From assembly GCF_000760595.1 (NCBI RefSeq), contig NZ_BBNM01000008.1, forward strand, positions 62,001-126,000: a DNA stretch of 64,000 bases. Reading direction: 5' to 3'. Numbering within the stretch: position 1 is the stretch's first letter; each line of letters opens with the position of its first letter. This document shows, one piece after another, positions 38,258 to 47,842 of this stretch. Made by a program: the position numbers and the translations under genes. The notes below the pieces were generated by a model. The model searched no databases. It worked only from the letters and a program-made list of their open reading frames with translations, and was not told the DNA's origin. The DNA is from Acinetobacter soli (GTDB taxonomy: Bacteria; Pseudomonadota; Gammaproteobacteria; Pseudomonadales; Moraxellaceae).

Positions 38258-39549
38258 TGCGGACGTTTCCTATACAGCACAATGTGCGTGAGTAAATACA
38301 CAGCCGATACCAGATACACCAGCATCAGGGCCCAGCCTAGGCTTTCTATGCCCTTGCCTAAATACACAATCCAGTAGGCACCCGACAAAAAAAACAAGAC
38401 CAGTGAAATGAGATTGCCGAGCACAAAAATACGCGAAATCCGTAACGATACCACAAGCCTCGACAGCAGCACACACGGCACATAAAACGGAATATACAGC
38501 AGCAAATACTTTAAAATATAGGCCACCTGTACCGTGCTTTCGGCACTAAAGCGACCACGCTCGAACACCAGCGCGACAATAGGCTCTACAAAAAAATACA
38601 GCGGCAACAGCAACAGCGCAAACACCACAAAGCTCAAAGCCGCCAGCTTTAATCCTTCGCGAATTCCGTGGGCAGAGTCTTTTACAATCTGCTCGGCAAT
38701 ATGCGGGAACAACACCGAATTGATAATAATGCCGACCAGCATCAGGCCCGTAGACACCAGTTTGGTGGCATAGTTCAAACTCGCCACCTGCCCATCGCCT
38801 AAATAACCCGCCAGATAATTTGAAATGACTGGTAATAAACCCAAAATTGCCGATGAAAACACAATCCAGAAAAAATCTTGAATCAATGGTCGATGCTTAT
38901 AAAAGAGCACACTACGCGGGCGCTGCCACTGAAACGCGATCTGCCGCCGTAAGGTCAGATACTGCCCCGCCAAACGTAGCCCAAAGCCCAAATACCAGCC
39001 GCAGGTGAGCAACAGTGCCGCAGGAATCTGCTGAATGCTGAGTAGCACAATGGTGCCCAAAGGAATAAATAGCGAAAATAGATTGTTGATCAGGCTTCGT
39101 TTTTCGGCATTTAGAATGCTGTCAAAATAAGAGGTCAGACCTTGTACCACAATCATAGGCGCAAGCAGCAGGCCTATTGTGATGATTTGCTGATTTTTTT
39201 CGGGTGTGGCATGCAAAAAAAATGGCTGTAACAACACACTATATGCCACGCAAACCCCACTGAGCAGCACTAAAAACAGCAGGTTCAGCCCCATCATTTC
39301 GGAGAAAAATAGCGCTTGTGCCTGCTCAGCCTTGGCCTGCAAATAGGCAGGCATAATGGTGGCATTGATGGATGAGCCGTATAAACTGACCAGATACAGC
39401 GGAACGCTTAAGGCCAGATAAAATACGTCAATTTGACTGGATACCCCAAAGTGATAGGCCACCAGCATTTCTTTGACAAAGCCTAATGCACTAACAGCCA
39501 GACCAATTAAAAGTACCAGTGCAGACGACGACAGAAGCTTTTTATACAT
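38254..39549 (-). CDS. wzx: MurJ-like lipid-linked oligosaccharide flippase (Wzx)
   Basis: This protein of about 431 residues has 12-14 membrane helices and is a MOP-superfamily member of the MviN/MurJ type: GFVKEMLVAYHFGVSSQIDVFYLA near the start and ALVFERGRFSAEST near residue 340 follow MurJ. It is distinct from the housekeeping MurJ at 60550 and from the second Wzx at 49768. It presumably flips the undecaprenyl-linked oligosaccharide of module A. ATG at 39547-39549 is preferred over an upstream GTG; it lies just after the epimerase stop. No Wzy polymerase accompanies it in this operon. Confidence 0.85.
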   Translation of the reverse strand: MYKKLLSSSALVLLIGLAVSALGFVKEMLVAYHFGVSSQIDVFYLALSVPLYLVSLYGSSINATIMPAYLQAKAEQAQALFFSEMMGLNLLFLVLLSGVCVAYSVLLQPFFLHATPEKNQQIITIGLLLAPMIVVQGLTSYFDSILNAEKRSLINNLFSLFIPLGTIVLLSIQQIPAALLLTCGWYLGFGLRLAGQYLTLRRQIAFQWQRPRSVLFYKHRPLIQDFFWIVFSSAILGLLPVISNYLAGYLGDGQVASLNYATKLVSTGLMLVGIIINSVLFPHIAEQIVKDSAHGIREGLKLAALSFVVFALLLLPLYFFVEPIVALVFERGRFSAESTVQVAYILKYLLLYIPFYVPCVLLSRLVVSLRISRIFVLGNLISLVLFFLSGAYWIVYLGKGIESLGWALMLVYLVSAVYLLTHIVLYRKRPQ

Positions 39550-39554
39550 TGAAA

Positions 39555-40580
39555 TCAGGTTAAATCCTGCACATACCACTGCATGGCCTGTTCAATACCT
39601 TGTGCAAATTTATGTGTCGGTACATAACCCAGTAAGTGACTAATTTTGGAGATATCCGCTTGAGAGTGTCTTACATCTCCTGCACGGAACTCCCGATGTA
39701 CCGCATCTTTTGCGTATTGCACATGATTATTCGCAAGTGCATTACGAATTGCCTCAAACAACTGATTGAGCGTGGTACGGTCACCAACTGCCACGTTGTA
39801 CACCTGATTCTTGGCCGCTTCTGATGAGGTGGTTGCAGCCAACAGATTGGCTTGTACTGTATTTTCAATAAAGCAGAAATCGCGACTGGTTTCGCCATCA
39901 CCGTTGATAAACACATCTTGGCCCTGAATCATGGCTGCAGTCCATTTTGGAATAACCGCCGCATAGGCACCATTTGGATCTTGGCGCTGACCAAAGACGT
40001 TAAAATAACGCAGGCCGATACACTCAAAGCCATAACTACGTGCAAAGACATCGGCATAGATTTCATTAACATACTTGGTAACCGCATAGGGTGAAAGTGG
40101 CTTACCAATATTGTCTTCAACTTTAGGTAATGCGGGGTGATCACCATAGGTAGAGCTACTGGCAGCATAGGTAAAGCTTTTCACATGCGCATCTCGAGCC
40201 GCGACCAACATATTTAAAAAGCCGCCAATATTGACACTATTGGTGGTAATCGGATCGTCTAATGAACGTGGTACAGAACCGAGTGCAGCCTGATGTAAAA
40301 CGTAATCGACGCCCGCACATGCCGCATGACAGGTGTGCAGATCGCAAATATCACCTTCAATAAAACGAAAATTGGCCCACTGTTCAGCGCTGACCAAGCC
40401 TTGAACTTCATCTAAATTGTGCTGATGCCCTGTGGCAAAGTTATCTAGCCCCACCACACGCTGGTTTAATTTCAGCAAGGTTTCGAGCAGATTTGAACCA
40501 ATAAAACCTGCAACCCCTGTCACCAACCATGTGCTGGGTGTCGCTTTGAGCGACGTACACAGATCTTGATAAGCCGTCAT
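39555..40580 (-). CDS. tviC: UDP-N-acetylhexosamine 4-epimerase (WbpP/TviC type)
   Basis: This protein of about 341 residues is an extended SDR with [14 protein letters not shown] (about residues 21-34), [16 protein letters not shown] and the catalytic [11 protein letters not shown]yr-x3-Lys. It matches WbpP and TviC, which act on UDP-GlcNAc or UDP-GlcNAcA. With the dehydrogenase just upstream it gives UDP-GalNAcA. The ATG at 40578-40580 is chosen because GGAGA lies 7 bp upstream; a longer in-frame start at 40604 lacks this. The pair corresponds to WeeA/WeeB of emulsan-type loci. Confidence 0.9.
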   Translation of the reverse strand: MTAYQDLCTSLKATPSTWLVTGVAGFIGSNLLETLLKLNQRVVGLDNFATGHQHNLDEVQGLVSAEQWANFRFIEGDICDLHTCHAACAGVDYVLHQAALGSVPRSLDDPITTNSVNIGGFLNMLVAARDAHVKSFTYAASSSTYGDHPALPKVEDNIGKPLSPYAVTKYVNEIYADVFARSYGFECIGLRYFNVFGQRQDPNGAYAAVIPKWTAAMIQGQDVFINGDGETSRDFCFIENTVQANLLAATTSSEAAKNQVYNVAVGDRTTLNQLFEAIRNALANNHVQYAKDAVHREFRAGDVRHSQADISKISHLLGYVPTHKFAQGIEQAMQWYVQDLT

Positions 40581-40610
40581 GATGATCTCTCCACTTAACC
40601 GCACTACAAC

Positions 40611-41903
40611 TTACAAACGGATATCCGACTGCGCGTGATCCAGTACATATTTTAAATCGTAGACCACATGATTGGCACGTCCTAATGCATGAATCGCTTC
40701 ACTGCCCATCGCTTTAAACTGATCATGGGCGACCGCTAAAATAATCGCATCGTAATGACCTTGCTCAGGCTGGGCCACCAGATCAATCGCGTATTCATGA
40801 CGCGTTTCTTCAGCATCTGCCCACGGGTCGTAAATATCGACCTGCATATTGAAGTCTTTTAGCTCCGTCACGATATCAACAATTTTGGTATTACGAATAT
40901 CGGGACAGTTTTCTTTAAAGGTCAGGCCCAAAATCAGTACCTTGGCATCTTCAATCTGGATGCGCTTTTTGTTCATGGTTTTGATGAGCTGATTGGCCAC
41001 ATACATGCTCATGTTGTCGTTTAAACGACGGCCTGCCAGTATAATTTCAGGGTGATACCCAATGGCCTGTGCCTTGTGGGTCAGGTAATACGGATCGACC
41101 CCGATACAGTGGCCCCCAACCAAGCCCGGACGAAACGGTAAAAAGTTCCATTTGGTGCCTGCAGCTTTAAGTACTGCTTCGGTGTCGATGCCCATTTTAT
41201 TAAAAATAATCGCCAATTCATTAATCAGGGCAATATTGACATCACGCTGGGTGTTTTCAATGACCTTGGCTGCCTCAGCCACCTTGATACTTGGTGCCTT
41301 ATGGGTGCCAGCTTCAATAATCAACCGATACACCGCATCGACATAATCTGCAATTTCAGGGGTAGAACCCGCCGTGATTTTTAAAATATTGGTCACACGG
41401 TGCGCTTTATCGCCAGGATTGATACGCTCGGGGCTATAACCCGCAAAAAAATCCTGATTGAAGCTTAAACCCGACACTTGCTCTAAAATCGGCACGCAGA
41501 CATCTTCGGTTGCGCCTGGAAATACCGTCGACTCATACACCACCACATCGCCTTTTTTAAGTGCGCGACCAATGGTTTGTGACGCTTTGATGAGCGGTGT
41601 GAGGTCGGGCTGTTTAAACTGGTCAATCGGGGTGGGTACAGTCACAATAAAGAAATTGCAATCTTGCAAATCTGAGACATCGCACGAATAGTGCAAATGC
41701 TTGGCCTGTTGCAGCTCATCTGCACTGACCTCAAGCGTATGGTCTTGCCCCTGCTGTAGCTCGCTGATGCGTTTTTGATGGATATCAAACCCGACGACAG
41801 CAACATGCTTGCCAAACTCGACGGCCAGCGGTAAGCCCACATAGCCCAAACCAATGATAGCAATACGAAGATTTTGAAGATCTAGAGGCATGCAAGACGA
41901 CAT
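40611..41903 (-). CDS. tviB: UDP-N-acetylglucosamine 6-dehydrogenase (TviB/WbpO/Gna type)
   Basis: This 430-residue nucleotide-sugar dehydrogenase has the NAD motif [10 protein letters not shown] (about residues 18-27). The catalytic Cys lies in [13 protein letters not shown] (about residue 264), and [16 protein letters not shown] belongs to the C-terminal domain. The form is that of WbpO/TviB rather than Ugd. It oxidises UDP-GlcNAc or UDP-GalNAc to the uronic acid. It opens module A, a ten-gene minus-strand operon running to 30539 with tight overlaps, and is divergent from the HEAT-repeat gene across a 264-bp AT-rich region that should hold both promoters. Confidence 0.92.
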   Translation of the reverse strand: MSSCMPLDLQNLRIAIIGLGYVGLPLAVEFGKHVAVVGFDIHQKRISELQQGQDHTLEVSADELQQAKHLHYSCDVSDLQDCNFFIVTVPTPIDQFKQPDLTPLIKASQTIGRALKKGDVVVYESTVFPGATEDVCVPILEQVSGLSFNQDFFAGYSPERINPGDKAHRVTNILKITAGSTPEIADYVDAVYRLIIEAGTHKAPSIKVAEAAKVIENTQRDVNIALINELAIIFNKMGIDTEAVLKAAGTKWNFLPFRPGLVGGHCIGVDPYYLTHKAQAIGYHPEIILAGRRLNDNMSMYVANQLIKTMNKKRIQIEDAKVLILGLTFKENCPDIRNTKIVDIVTELKDFNMQVDIYDPWADAEETRHEYAIDLVAQPEQGHYDAIILAVAHDQFKAMGSEAIHALGRANHVVYDLKYVLDHAQSDIRL

Positions 41904-42167
41904 AAACGTTGATTATTCTGTGAATAGATGCAGTTATTCTACAACATTCTCCCTATCGGAATGTGTCATTTTTTTCGTTATACTTTTATTAGAGATTTTT
42001 AATAATAACAAGAAATATAAAGCAGAATTTACAATTGCGAAGCAAAGCACTTTTTTGTAAATCTACGTAAATTTAATCACAATTAACATAAAAATATTTT
42101 TAAAAATTAATATCTTAACAATGTTGATATATGTAAAATAAAAATCAATAAAGTATAGGATTACTTT

Positions 42168-42551
42168 ATGATTATAGAGGGTTTCGCATTGAAAGCTGAA
42201 TTTGAGTTTTTGGTAAAATTGACACAATCCAATTCTCTGGATGTGAGATTAGCTGCAATCGGTGCGATAGCCAAAACCACCGAGCATAAAGCATTTGTCA
42301 TTAGTACCTTATCTAACATCATCAAATTTGGTAGTGCAAAAGAAAAATGTGCAGCAATTCAGGCACTCGGTGAACTAGGAAGCCAAGATGCGATACGCAT
42401 TTTGGTGGATGAAATACAAACCCCAAATAACCACTCTATTAAAAAATTAGCTATAACCGCTTTGGGTGAGGCGATAAAAAAGATGGAGGTAAATGAATTA
42501 CAAGAGGACAAAACAGGCCATGAACAAAAACTAAGATTAAGAGTTATGTAG
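42168..42551 (+). CDS. Small HEAT-repeat protein of unknown role
   Basis: This 127-residue soluble protein has three HEAT/PBS-lyase-like helical repeats: around residues 22-52 (VRLAAIGAIAKTT), 54-85 (EKCAAIQALGELGSQDAIRIL) and 88-107 (IKKLAITALGEAIKKM). No signal peptide, membrane segment or catalytic motif is visible. Such repeats bind proteins. It lies between tviB and manC, where enzymes are expected, so it may be an adaptor for a locus enzyme or glycosyltransferase; this is conjecture. AGGA precedes the ATG by 7 bp. A TTG codon nine codons in also follows an AGAGGG, so the start is uncertain. I do not recognise a named family member. Confidence 0.7.
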   Translation: MIIEGFALKAEFEFLVKLTQSNSLDVRLAAIGAIAKTTEHKAFVISTLSNIIKFGSAKEKCAAIQALGELGSQDAIRILVDEIQTPNNHSIKKLAITALGEAIKKMEVNELQEDKTGHEQKLRLRVM

Positions 42552-42596
42552 GTATTACTTGCCTAATCAATTGTAAGATCAAAGTAAGTATTACTT
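42548..42596 (+). repeat. 13-bp direct repeat after the HEAT-repeat gene
   Basis: GTAGGTATTACTT (42548-42560, spanning the stop codon) recurs as GTAAGTATTACTT (42584-42596) with one mismatch, 36 bp apart. A similar GGATTACTTTATG surrounds the start of the HEAT-repeat gene. It could be a small duplication scar or binding sites; no role is known. Confidence 0.4.
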
Positions 42597-42711
42597 ATGA
42601 CAAACCACTAAGTGGTACCTCATATTATTAGAATAATAAGATTCCTAAACAGCAATAATTCGTGTATATCTATGCGTGTATTTAGGTACATATATCAATT
42701 ATAGGTTTAAC

Positions 42712-44130
42712 ATGACAACTAAAATCTTACCTGTCATTATGGCAGGTGGTAGCGGCACCCGCCTATGGCCCTTGTCACGCACACAATATCCGAAACAATT
42801 TTTAAAACTCTCTCCAGATGGCTACACGTTATTACAAGCCACCCTTTTACGTTTAAAAAATCTTGATTGTGCAGACCCAATTCTGATCTGTAACGAAGAA
42901 CATCGCTTTTTGGCCGCAGAGCAAATGCGCGAAATTGGCATAACCGCCAAAATTATTTTGGAGCCTGAAGGTAAAAATACAGCGCCCGCGATTACGCTGG
43001 CGGCACTGTACCAGACCCAACAAGCAAAAGACTCAGATACCATCATGCTGGTGTTAGCAGCAGATCATGTAATTACTGAGCAAGCGCAATTTGAACACAG
43101 TATTATGCAAGCGCTAGAACTTGCAAAACACGACAAACTGGTCACCTTTGGTATTGTGCCTACACATGCCGAAACCGGCTATGGCTATATCGAAAAAGGT
43201 AATGCAGCACTCAATGGTTTTCAGGTACAGCGCTTTGTAGAGAAGCCCGATGCCGCCACAGCCGAGCAGTATTTAGAGAGCAAGAAATTTCTGTGGAACA
43301 GCGGCATGTTTATGTTTAAAGCCGATGTTTATTTAAACGAACTGCAAAATTATGCGCAAGATATCTACAGTTCGTGCGTTACTTCAATGCAAGACACCAA
43401 AGCAGATCTAGATTTTGTCCGGATTGATAAAGAGGCTTTTAAACAGTGCCGTTCTGAATCGATTGACTATGCTGTGATGGAACAAACCCAAGATGCAGTG
43501 GTGGTGCCACTCGATGCCAACTGGAACGATGTCGGCTCTTGGTCTGCGCTGTGGGATATTCAAAATAAAGACGATCAAGGTAATGTGATTCAGGGTGATG
43601 TAATTACTGTAAAAAGCCAAAATAACTATGTCTTTAGCGAAAGCCGCTTGGTGAGCTTACTTGGCGTTGACAATCTGGTCGTGATTGAAACCAAAGATGC
43701 CATACTGGTTGCAGACAAATCTAAAGTACAAGACATTAAAAAGATTGTTGAAACTATTAAAGAACAAGGGCGTACCGAGCATTTCTGTCATCGCGAAGTA
43801 TACAGACCATGGGGCAAATACGACAGTATCGACCATGCAGAACGCTATCAGGTAAAAAGAATTACAGTGAAACCTGGCCAGAAACTTTCGATCCAGATGC
43901 ACCATCATCGCTCTGAACATTGGATTGTGGTGAATGGCACCGCTAAAATTCATAAAGGAAAAGAGTCATTTCTACTCACAGAAAATCAGTCGACTTATAT
44001 CCCTTTAGGCGAGATTCACGCGCTTGAAAATCCAGGTAAAGTTCAGCTTGAACTAATTGAAGTGCAATCGGGTTCTTATTTGGGCGAAGACGATATTGTA
44101 AGATTTGAAGATCTTTACGGTCGTTGTTAA
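42712..44130 (+). CDS. manC: Mannose-1-phosphate guanylyltransferase / mannose-6-phosphate isomerase
   Basis: This bifunctional type II enzyme of about 472 residues has an N-terminal nucleotidyltransferase domain ([36 protein letters not shown]). The C-terminal cupin isomerase domain contains RPWGKYDSID and PGQKLSIQMHHHRSEHW with metal-binding His residues. It makes GDP-mannose. The ATG at 42712 is preferred because AGG precedes it and the protein then begins right at the catalytic domain; a GTG at 42676 adds 12 unlikely residues. Mannose-1-phosphate would come from Pgm. Two or more nearby glycosyltransferases look like mannosyltransferases. No gmd or fcl is present, so mannose itself is the likely sugar. 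Confidence 0.93.
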   Translation: MTTKILPVIMAGGSGTRLWPLSRTQYPKQFLKLSPDGYTLLQATLLRLKNLDCADPILICNEEHRFLAAEQMREIGITAKIILEPEGKNTAPAITLAALYQTQQAKDSDTIMLVLAADHVITEQAQFEHSIMQALELAKHDKLVTFGIVPTHAETGYGYIEKGNAALNGFQVQRFVEKPDAATAEQYLESKKFLWNSGMFMFKADVYLNELQNYAQDIYSSCVTSMQDTKADLDFVRIDKEAFKQCRSESIDYAVMEQTQDAVVVPLDANWNDVGSWSALWDIQNKDDQGNVIQGDVITVKSQNNYVFSESRLVSLLGVDNLVVIETKDAILVADKSKVQDIKKIVETIKEQGRTEHFCHREVYRPWGKYDSIDHAERYQVKRITVKPGQKLSIQMHHHRSEHWIVVNGTAKIHKGKESFLLTENQSTYIPLGEIHALENPGKVQLELIEVQSGSYLGEDDIVRFEDLYGRC

Positions 44131-44144
44131 ACAACAGTTAACCT

Positions 44145-44180
44145 ATTCAAGCCGCGCGAAATGCTCGGCTTGAATAATTT
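44145..44180. terminator. Terminator between manC and the convergent glycosyltransferase
   Basis: ATTCAAGCCG (44145-44154) pairs with CGGCTTGAAT (44166-44175), followed by AATTTT. It lies 15 bp after manC and just before the convergent gene's stop. Confidence 0.75.
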
Positions 44181-44184
44181 TAAA

Positions 44185-45330
44185 CTATTGCATCGATTCT
44201 TTTTTGGCAACCCATTTCTGCTGAACATACTGCTCAATTTCAGTGTGAAAGCGCTGATTGGAAAACTTTAAAGCCTGATTACGGCAGTTTTCTGGCAAAA
44301 ATAAATCACAATTCCGCTCAAAATCTTCAACTGCCGTAATCACACTTGAGACTTCCTGCTTATTAAAAAAAGCGCCCGTTGGATTTGCAGAGTGAATCGA
44401 ATTGATGGTTTCTAATGCCCCACCTTTACCAAAAGCAATCACGGGTGTGCCGCATGCTTGAGACTCAACAGGTGTAATACCAAAATCTTCTTCCGCTGCA
44501 AATACAAAGGCTTTAGCACGCTGCATGTGATCTTGCATCACGCTGTTCGGTTGATACCCTAAAATTTCGATATTAGATGTCGCTTTAGACTTGATTTTTT
44601 GCATATCTGGGCCATCCCCAATCACGACCAATCTTTTATTTGGCATATGGGAAAAAGCTTCAACAATTAGATCAATTTTCTTATAAGGCACCATACGTGA
44701 AGCGGTAAAGTAAAAATCATCTTTGTTTTCACGTAGTGTAAAGCGATCTGTATCTACAGGTGGATAAATCACATCTGCTTCGCGGCCATATACCTTATGA
44801 ATACGACGCGCAATAAATTTAGAGTTTGCAACAAAGTGATCTACCCCATTGGCGGTGCGGTAGTCCCACATCCGAATTTTGTGTAATAACCAACGTACAA
44901 TAATGGCTTTTATGCCCTTGGTGAGCCCCAACTCACGTAAATACTGATGCTGTAAGTCCCATGCATAGCGTATAGGCGAGTGAACATAGCTAATGTGCAG
45001 TTGGTCTGGCCCCGTAAGCACACCTTTGGCTACTGCATGGCTACTCGATAAAATCACATCGTAGGCAGAGACATCTAACTGCTCAATGGCTAAAGGCATA
45101 AATGGAAGATAATTGCGGTATTTTGTTTCAGCTTTAGGAAATTTTTGAATAAATGTTGTTTGGGCGTGTTTACCTAAAAAATGCTGTCGACTTTCATCGC
45201 TTAAAAAATCAATCACAGCAAATAGGTCTGATTTTGGGAAAACTTTTAATATTTCAGTCATTACGCGCTCAGCACCCGCATAGGTGACAAGCCAATCTGC
45301 AACTAAAGCTGTTTTTGGTTCTGTTATCAT
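44185..45330 (-). CDS. GT4 glycosyltransferase, WbaZ-like (probable mannosyltransferase)
   Basis: This 381-residue GT-B protein starts with ALVADWLVTYAGAERVMTEI. It carries HISYVHSPIRYAWDL, YFTASRMVPYKKIDLIVEAF and the E-x7-E donor motif EDFGITPVESQACG. These blocks are characteristic of WbaZ/MtfB-like GDP-mannose transferases. manC is the neighbouring gene, on the other strand, which fits a mannosyl donor. It stands alone on the minus strand between two plus-strand genes. A mannose donor is inferred, not shown. Confidence 0.84.
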   Translation of the reverse strand: MITEPKTALVADWLVTYAGAERVMTEILKVFPKSDLFAVIDFLSDESRQHFLGKHAQTTFIQKFPKAETKYRNYLPFMPLAIEQLDVSAYDVILSSSHAVAKGVLTGPDQLHISYVHSPIRYAWDLQHQYLRELGLTKGIKAIIVRWLLHKIRMWDYRTANGVDHFVANSKFIARRIHKVYGREADVIYPPVDTDRFTLRENKDDFYFTASRMVPYKKIDLIVEAFSHMPNKRLVVIGDGPDMQKIKSKATSNIEILGYQPNSVMQDHMQRAKAFVFAAEEDFGITPVESQACGTPVIAFGKGGALETINSIHSANPTGAFFNKQEVSSVITAVEDFERNCDLFLPENCRNQALKFSNQRFHTEIEQYVQQKWVAKKESMQ

Positions 45331-45460
45331 AGGAAGCTCTTACTCATCCATAATTTTGTAAAAAAATTGAATTTTTGAAGTTAGCAAGTATATACCATTT
45401 ATATTCCGATAGGATTTCATTATAATTCGAGGTAATTAAAATCTCGTTTAATAAAATTGT

Positions 45461-46459
45461 ATGTTAAATCAACAAAATAAAGTAATTTTCGATACACGTT
45501 GGTTTGGAGAGCATGGTATCGGGCGTTTTGCGACAGAAGTTTATGACGAAGATTTCTTTCAGCCAATAAAATTAAAAGGCAACCCTGTATCAATTTTTGA
45601 TGTTATTAAGCTTACTATATATTTGTTTTTTAATAAAAATTTCTTTTTTTCACCAGGTTTTAATGCACCTTTTTTCTTTTTACATCGAACAGCAATTACT
45701 ATCCATGATCTCAACCATATAGATGTAGATGCCAATACATCCTTTTTAAAGAAACTCTATTACAACATTGTTCTTAAACGGGCATGTAGAAAAGCTGCAC
45801 TGATATTTACCGTCTCTGAGTTTTCAAAAGGCAGAATTGTAGACTGGTCGGGTATCAATCCAGATAAGGTGAAAGTGGTATATAACGGTGTATCGAGTGC
45901 TTTTCATCAAGATGTGCAGCCCTACCTACCGGGTTTTCCGTATATTTTTATAGTGGGTAATCGAAAGCTACATAAAAATGAAGACCGAGCTTTAAGAGCT
46001 TTTGCACAGGCAGATATAGATAAAAATATCCATGTATTATTTTCGGGTAAACCTTCTGATCAATTAGTAAATACAGCGAAAGAGCTTCAAATTGAAGATC
46101 GAGTTAAGTTTCTCGGGCGATTAAGTGAAGATGAGCTGGCATCTACCTACAAAGGCGCACTCTGCCTACTTTTTCCATCACTTTATGAAGGTTTTGGGCT
46201 TCCTGTAATTGAAGCGATGGCATGTGGAACACCTGTAATTACTTCGAATACGACTTCACTATTTGAAATAGGCCAAGGATCAACAATACAAATCGACCCA
46301 AATCAAATCAAAGAAATTATTAATAGCATTGAGGATCTTATAAAAGATTCAGCTATAAGAGAAAAAATAATAAATTATGGATATCAGAGAGCAAAAAATT
46401 ACGAGTGGGAAACCTCAAAAAAACAAACTAAAAATAGTTTAAATGAATATATAGTATGA
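45461..46459 (+). CDS. GT4 glycosyltransferase (probable mannosyltransferase)
   Basis: This 332-residue GT-B protein opens with VIFDTRWFGEHGIGRFATEV, a start common to mannosyltransferases of the WbdB/MtfA type. It has TIHDLNHID, FTVSEFSKGRIVDW, FIVGNRKLHKNEDRAL and the donor motif YEGFGLPVIEAMACGTP (E-x7-E). It is 7 bp upstream of the wzy-like gene and likely co-transcribed. It is divergent from the WbaZ-like gene. AT content rises from here on. The donor sugar is inferred. Confidence 0.84.
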   Translation: MLNQQNKVIFDTRWFGEHGIGRFATEVYDEDFFQPIKLKGNPVSIFDVIKLTIYLFFNKNFFFSPGFNAPFFFLHRTAITIHDLNHIDVDANTSFLKKLYYNIVLKRACRKAALIFTVSEFSKGRIVDWSGINPDKVKVVYNGVSSAFHQDVQPYLPGFPYIFIVGNRKLHKNEDRALRAFAQADIDKNIHVLFSGKPSDQLVNTAKELQIEDRVKFLGRLSEDELASTYKGALCLLFPSLYEGFGLPVIEAMACGTPVITSNTTSLFEIGQGSTIQIDPNQIKEIINSIEDLIKDSAIREKIINYGYQRAKNYEWETSKKQTKNSLNEYIV

Positions 46460-46466
46460 ATAAGCC

Positions 46467-47624
46467 ATGAAGAATTTAATGAGTTTTTTTTATTCTCTAA
46501 TATTGATATCAATGATAGCATTTCCAAAATCTGGATTTGCAATTGGCAGCACTCCAATCAACTCTATTACTTTGTTAATCATACTTCTTTTCCCAATTTT
46601 ATTATTATCTTATCTTAACAATATTAATTATAAAAATTTCTTAAATTATAGTGATATATACTTTATAATGCTGCTTCCATTTTATTTTGTTTTTTTTACA
46701 ATTACACTATCGAATGGTTTTGAAGAGTTGTCATCTTATTTAGGATTTATCTTTTCTTTAATCGTATCACCATTATTTTTCTTATTTTTATTTAAGTTCA
46801 TAGATAACAAAACCATAATTAAGAATAAAAATATTATAATTTATTGTATTAGGTTTGTTTCAATTTATGGGCTAATATTATTTTCTTATAAATTTTTAAC
46901 TAACAGTTTTTTTGAAATTCCAGGATTAACTACAACTTTTGGAGCAGCCGTTGAATTAGAGGAAAAAATGAACGATAGAGGTGGAATATTTAAGTTATTT
47001 TCAACATATAATAATGGTAATTTATATGGTTTATCCGTAGGTATGCTTTTCCCACTTTATACATTTTTAGAGAAAAATAAAATTTTTATAATTATTGTTT
47101 TTTTAAGTTTGATATTAACATTCTCCAGAACAATCTGGTTTATTTTATCAATATATTTTATATATCATGCAATTTTCATGTCTAAGTTCAACCCCATTAA
47201 AATTATTATTGGTGTTTTATCACTATTATTATTTGGAATTATTATTAATCTAACTTTATCATTTTTAGGTTATAACTCTAATTTTCTATTTGATACCTCC
47301 TTAGGTGGTAGAGCTGACTCACTAAAAGAGCTATCTTTTGAATTATATTCAACTAAACCATTTATTAATACTTCTGAAATTCCATATTTAACTATACTAT
47401 ATAGTTTAGGAGTTATTGGAATTCCTCTTTTTCTTATGTATTTTTCAAATATAATTATAAATTTTAAATTACTTTTAAGCTCTAAGAACTCAATTAGAAA
47501 ATCTGCAACATTAGGGAGTATATTATACTTTTTTGCATGTTTTTCTGATGCAGCTATTATCTACATACCAGTTTTTATTATATTTATGTTTGTTACATTT
47601 TTATCCTTAAAACCCGAGAAATGA
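46467..47624 (+). CDS. wzy: Polysaccharide polymerase Wzy (candidate)
   Basis: This 385-residue protein is almost all membrane: about 10-11 hydrophobic segments. It has a periplasmic-type loop near residues 150-185 and the FSRTIWFIL and TSLGGRADSL motifs, where Wzy proteins often have conserved Arg residues. Wzy enzymes are too variable for motif proof. The identification rests on topology, length, and location with wzx, glycosyltransferases and wza-wzb-wzc. The gene is among the most AT-rich in the window. It is the only polymerase candidate apart from the PglL-type protein. Confidence 0.8.
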   Translation: MKNLMSFFYSLILISMIAFPKSGFAIGSTPINSITLLIILLFPILLLSYLNNINYKNFLNYSDIYFIMLLPFYFVFFTITLSNGFEELSSYLGFIFSLIVSPLFFLFLFKFIDNKTIIKNKNIIIYCIRFVSIYGLILFSYKFLTNSFFEIPGLTTTFGAAVELEEKMNDRGGIFKLFSTYNNGNLYGLSVGMLFPLYTFLEKNKIFIIIVFLSLILTFSRTIWFILSIYFIYHAIFMSKFNPIKIIIGVLSLLLFGIIINLTLSFLGYNSNFLFDTSLGGRADSLKELSFELYSTKPFINTSEIPYLTILYSLGVIGIPLFLMYFSNIIINFKLLLSSKNSIRKSATLGSILYFFACFSDAAIIYIPVFIIFMFVTFLSLKPEK

Positions 47625-47632
47625 TATCATAT

Positions 47633-47797
47633 CTAAAGCCCAGTCTTTTTCCGGATGTGGTCGGTTTCGAGCTGAATCCAGAGATCCAAAGCGGTTCTTG
47701 CGATCTTAAAAATGGTACAGGTTTCAGATTTATTCTGGCATTCTTTGTAGTAGTCCAGAGCTTTGTGGGGAAGATCATTGGAGTATGGATTAAGCAT
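47633..47797 (-). pseudogene. Relic of an IS630-family transposase (N-terminal part)
   Basis: On the minus strand ATG at 47795-47797 opens a 54-residue frame to TAG at 47633-47635. PYSNDLPHKALDYY and CTIFKIARTALDLWIQLE match the N-terminal helix-turn-helix of IS630-type transposase OrfA. The frame stops soon after KKTGL, and no catalytic DDE half is present. The relic is clearly more GC-rich than the flanking wzy and glycosyltransferase genes, which supports a separate origin. It lies just past the wzy stop. Family membership comes from motif recall, not a search. Confidence 0.65.
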
Positions 47798-47842
47798 AAC
47801 AGCAGCTAGTAAATTTTTTATAGTGTATAGCTAAACAAGTTG

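Noticed and set aside
38254..39549. Module A flippase as a second copy of housekeeping MurJ
   Set aside because: It is shorter, sits in a glycosyltransferase operon, and a full MurJ is present at 60550-62097.
42676..42711. GTG start for manC
   Set aside because: The 12 added residues are not typical of ManC. The ATG at 42712 has an AGG upstream.
47621..47809. 62-residue plus-strand frame after wzy
   Set aside because: It runs antisense to the IS630 transposase relic and has no ribosome site. The minus-strand frame explains the sequence better.
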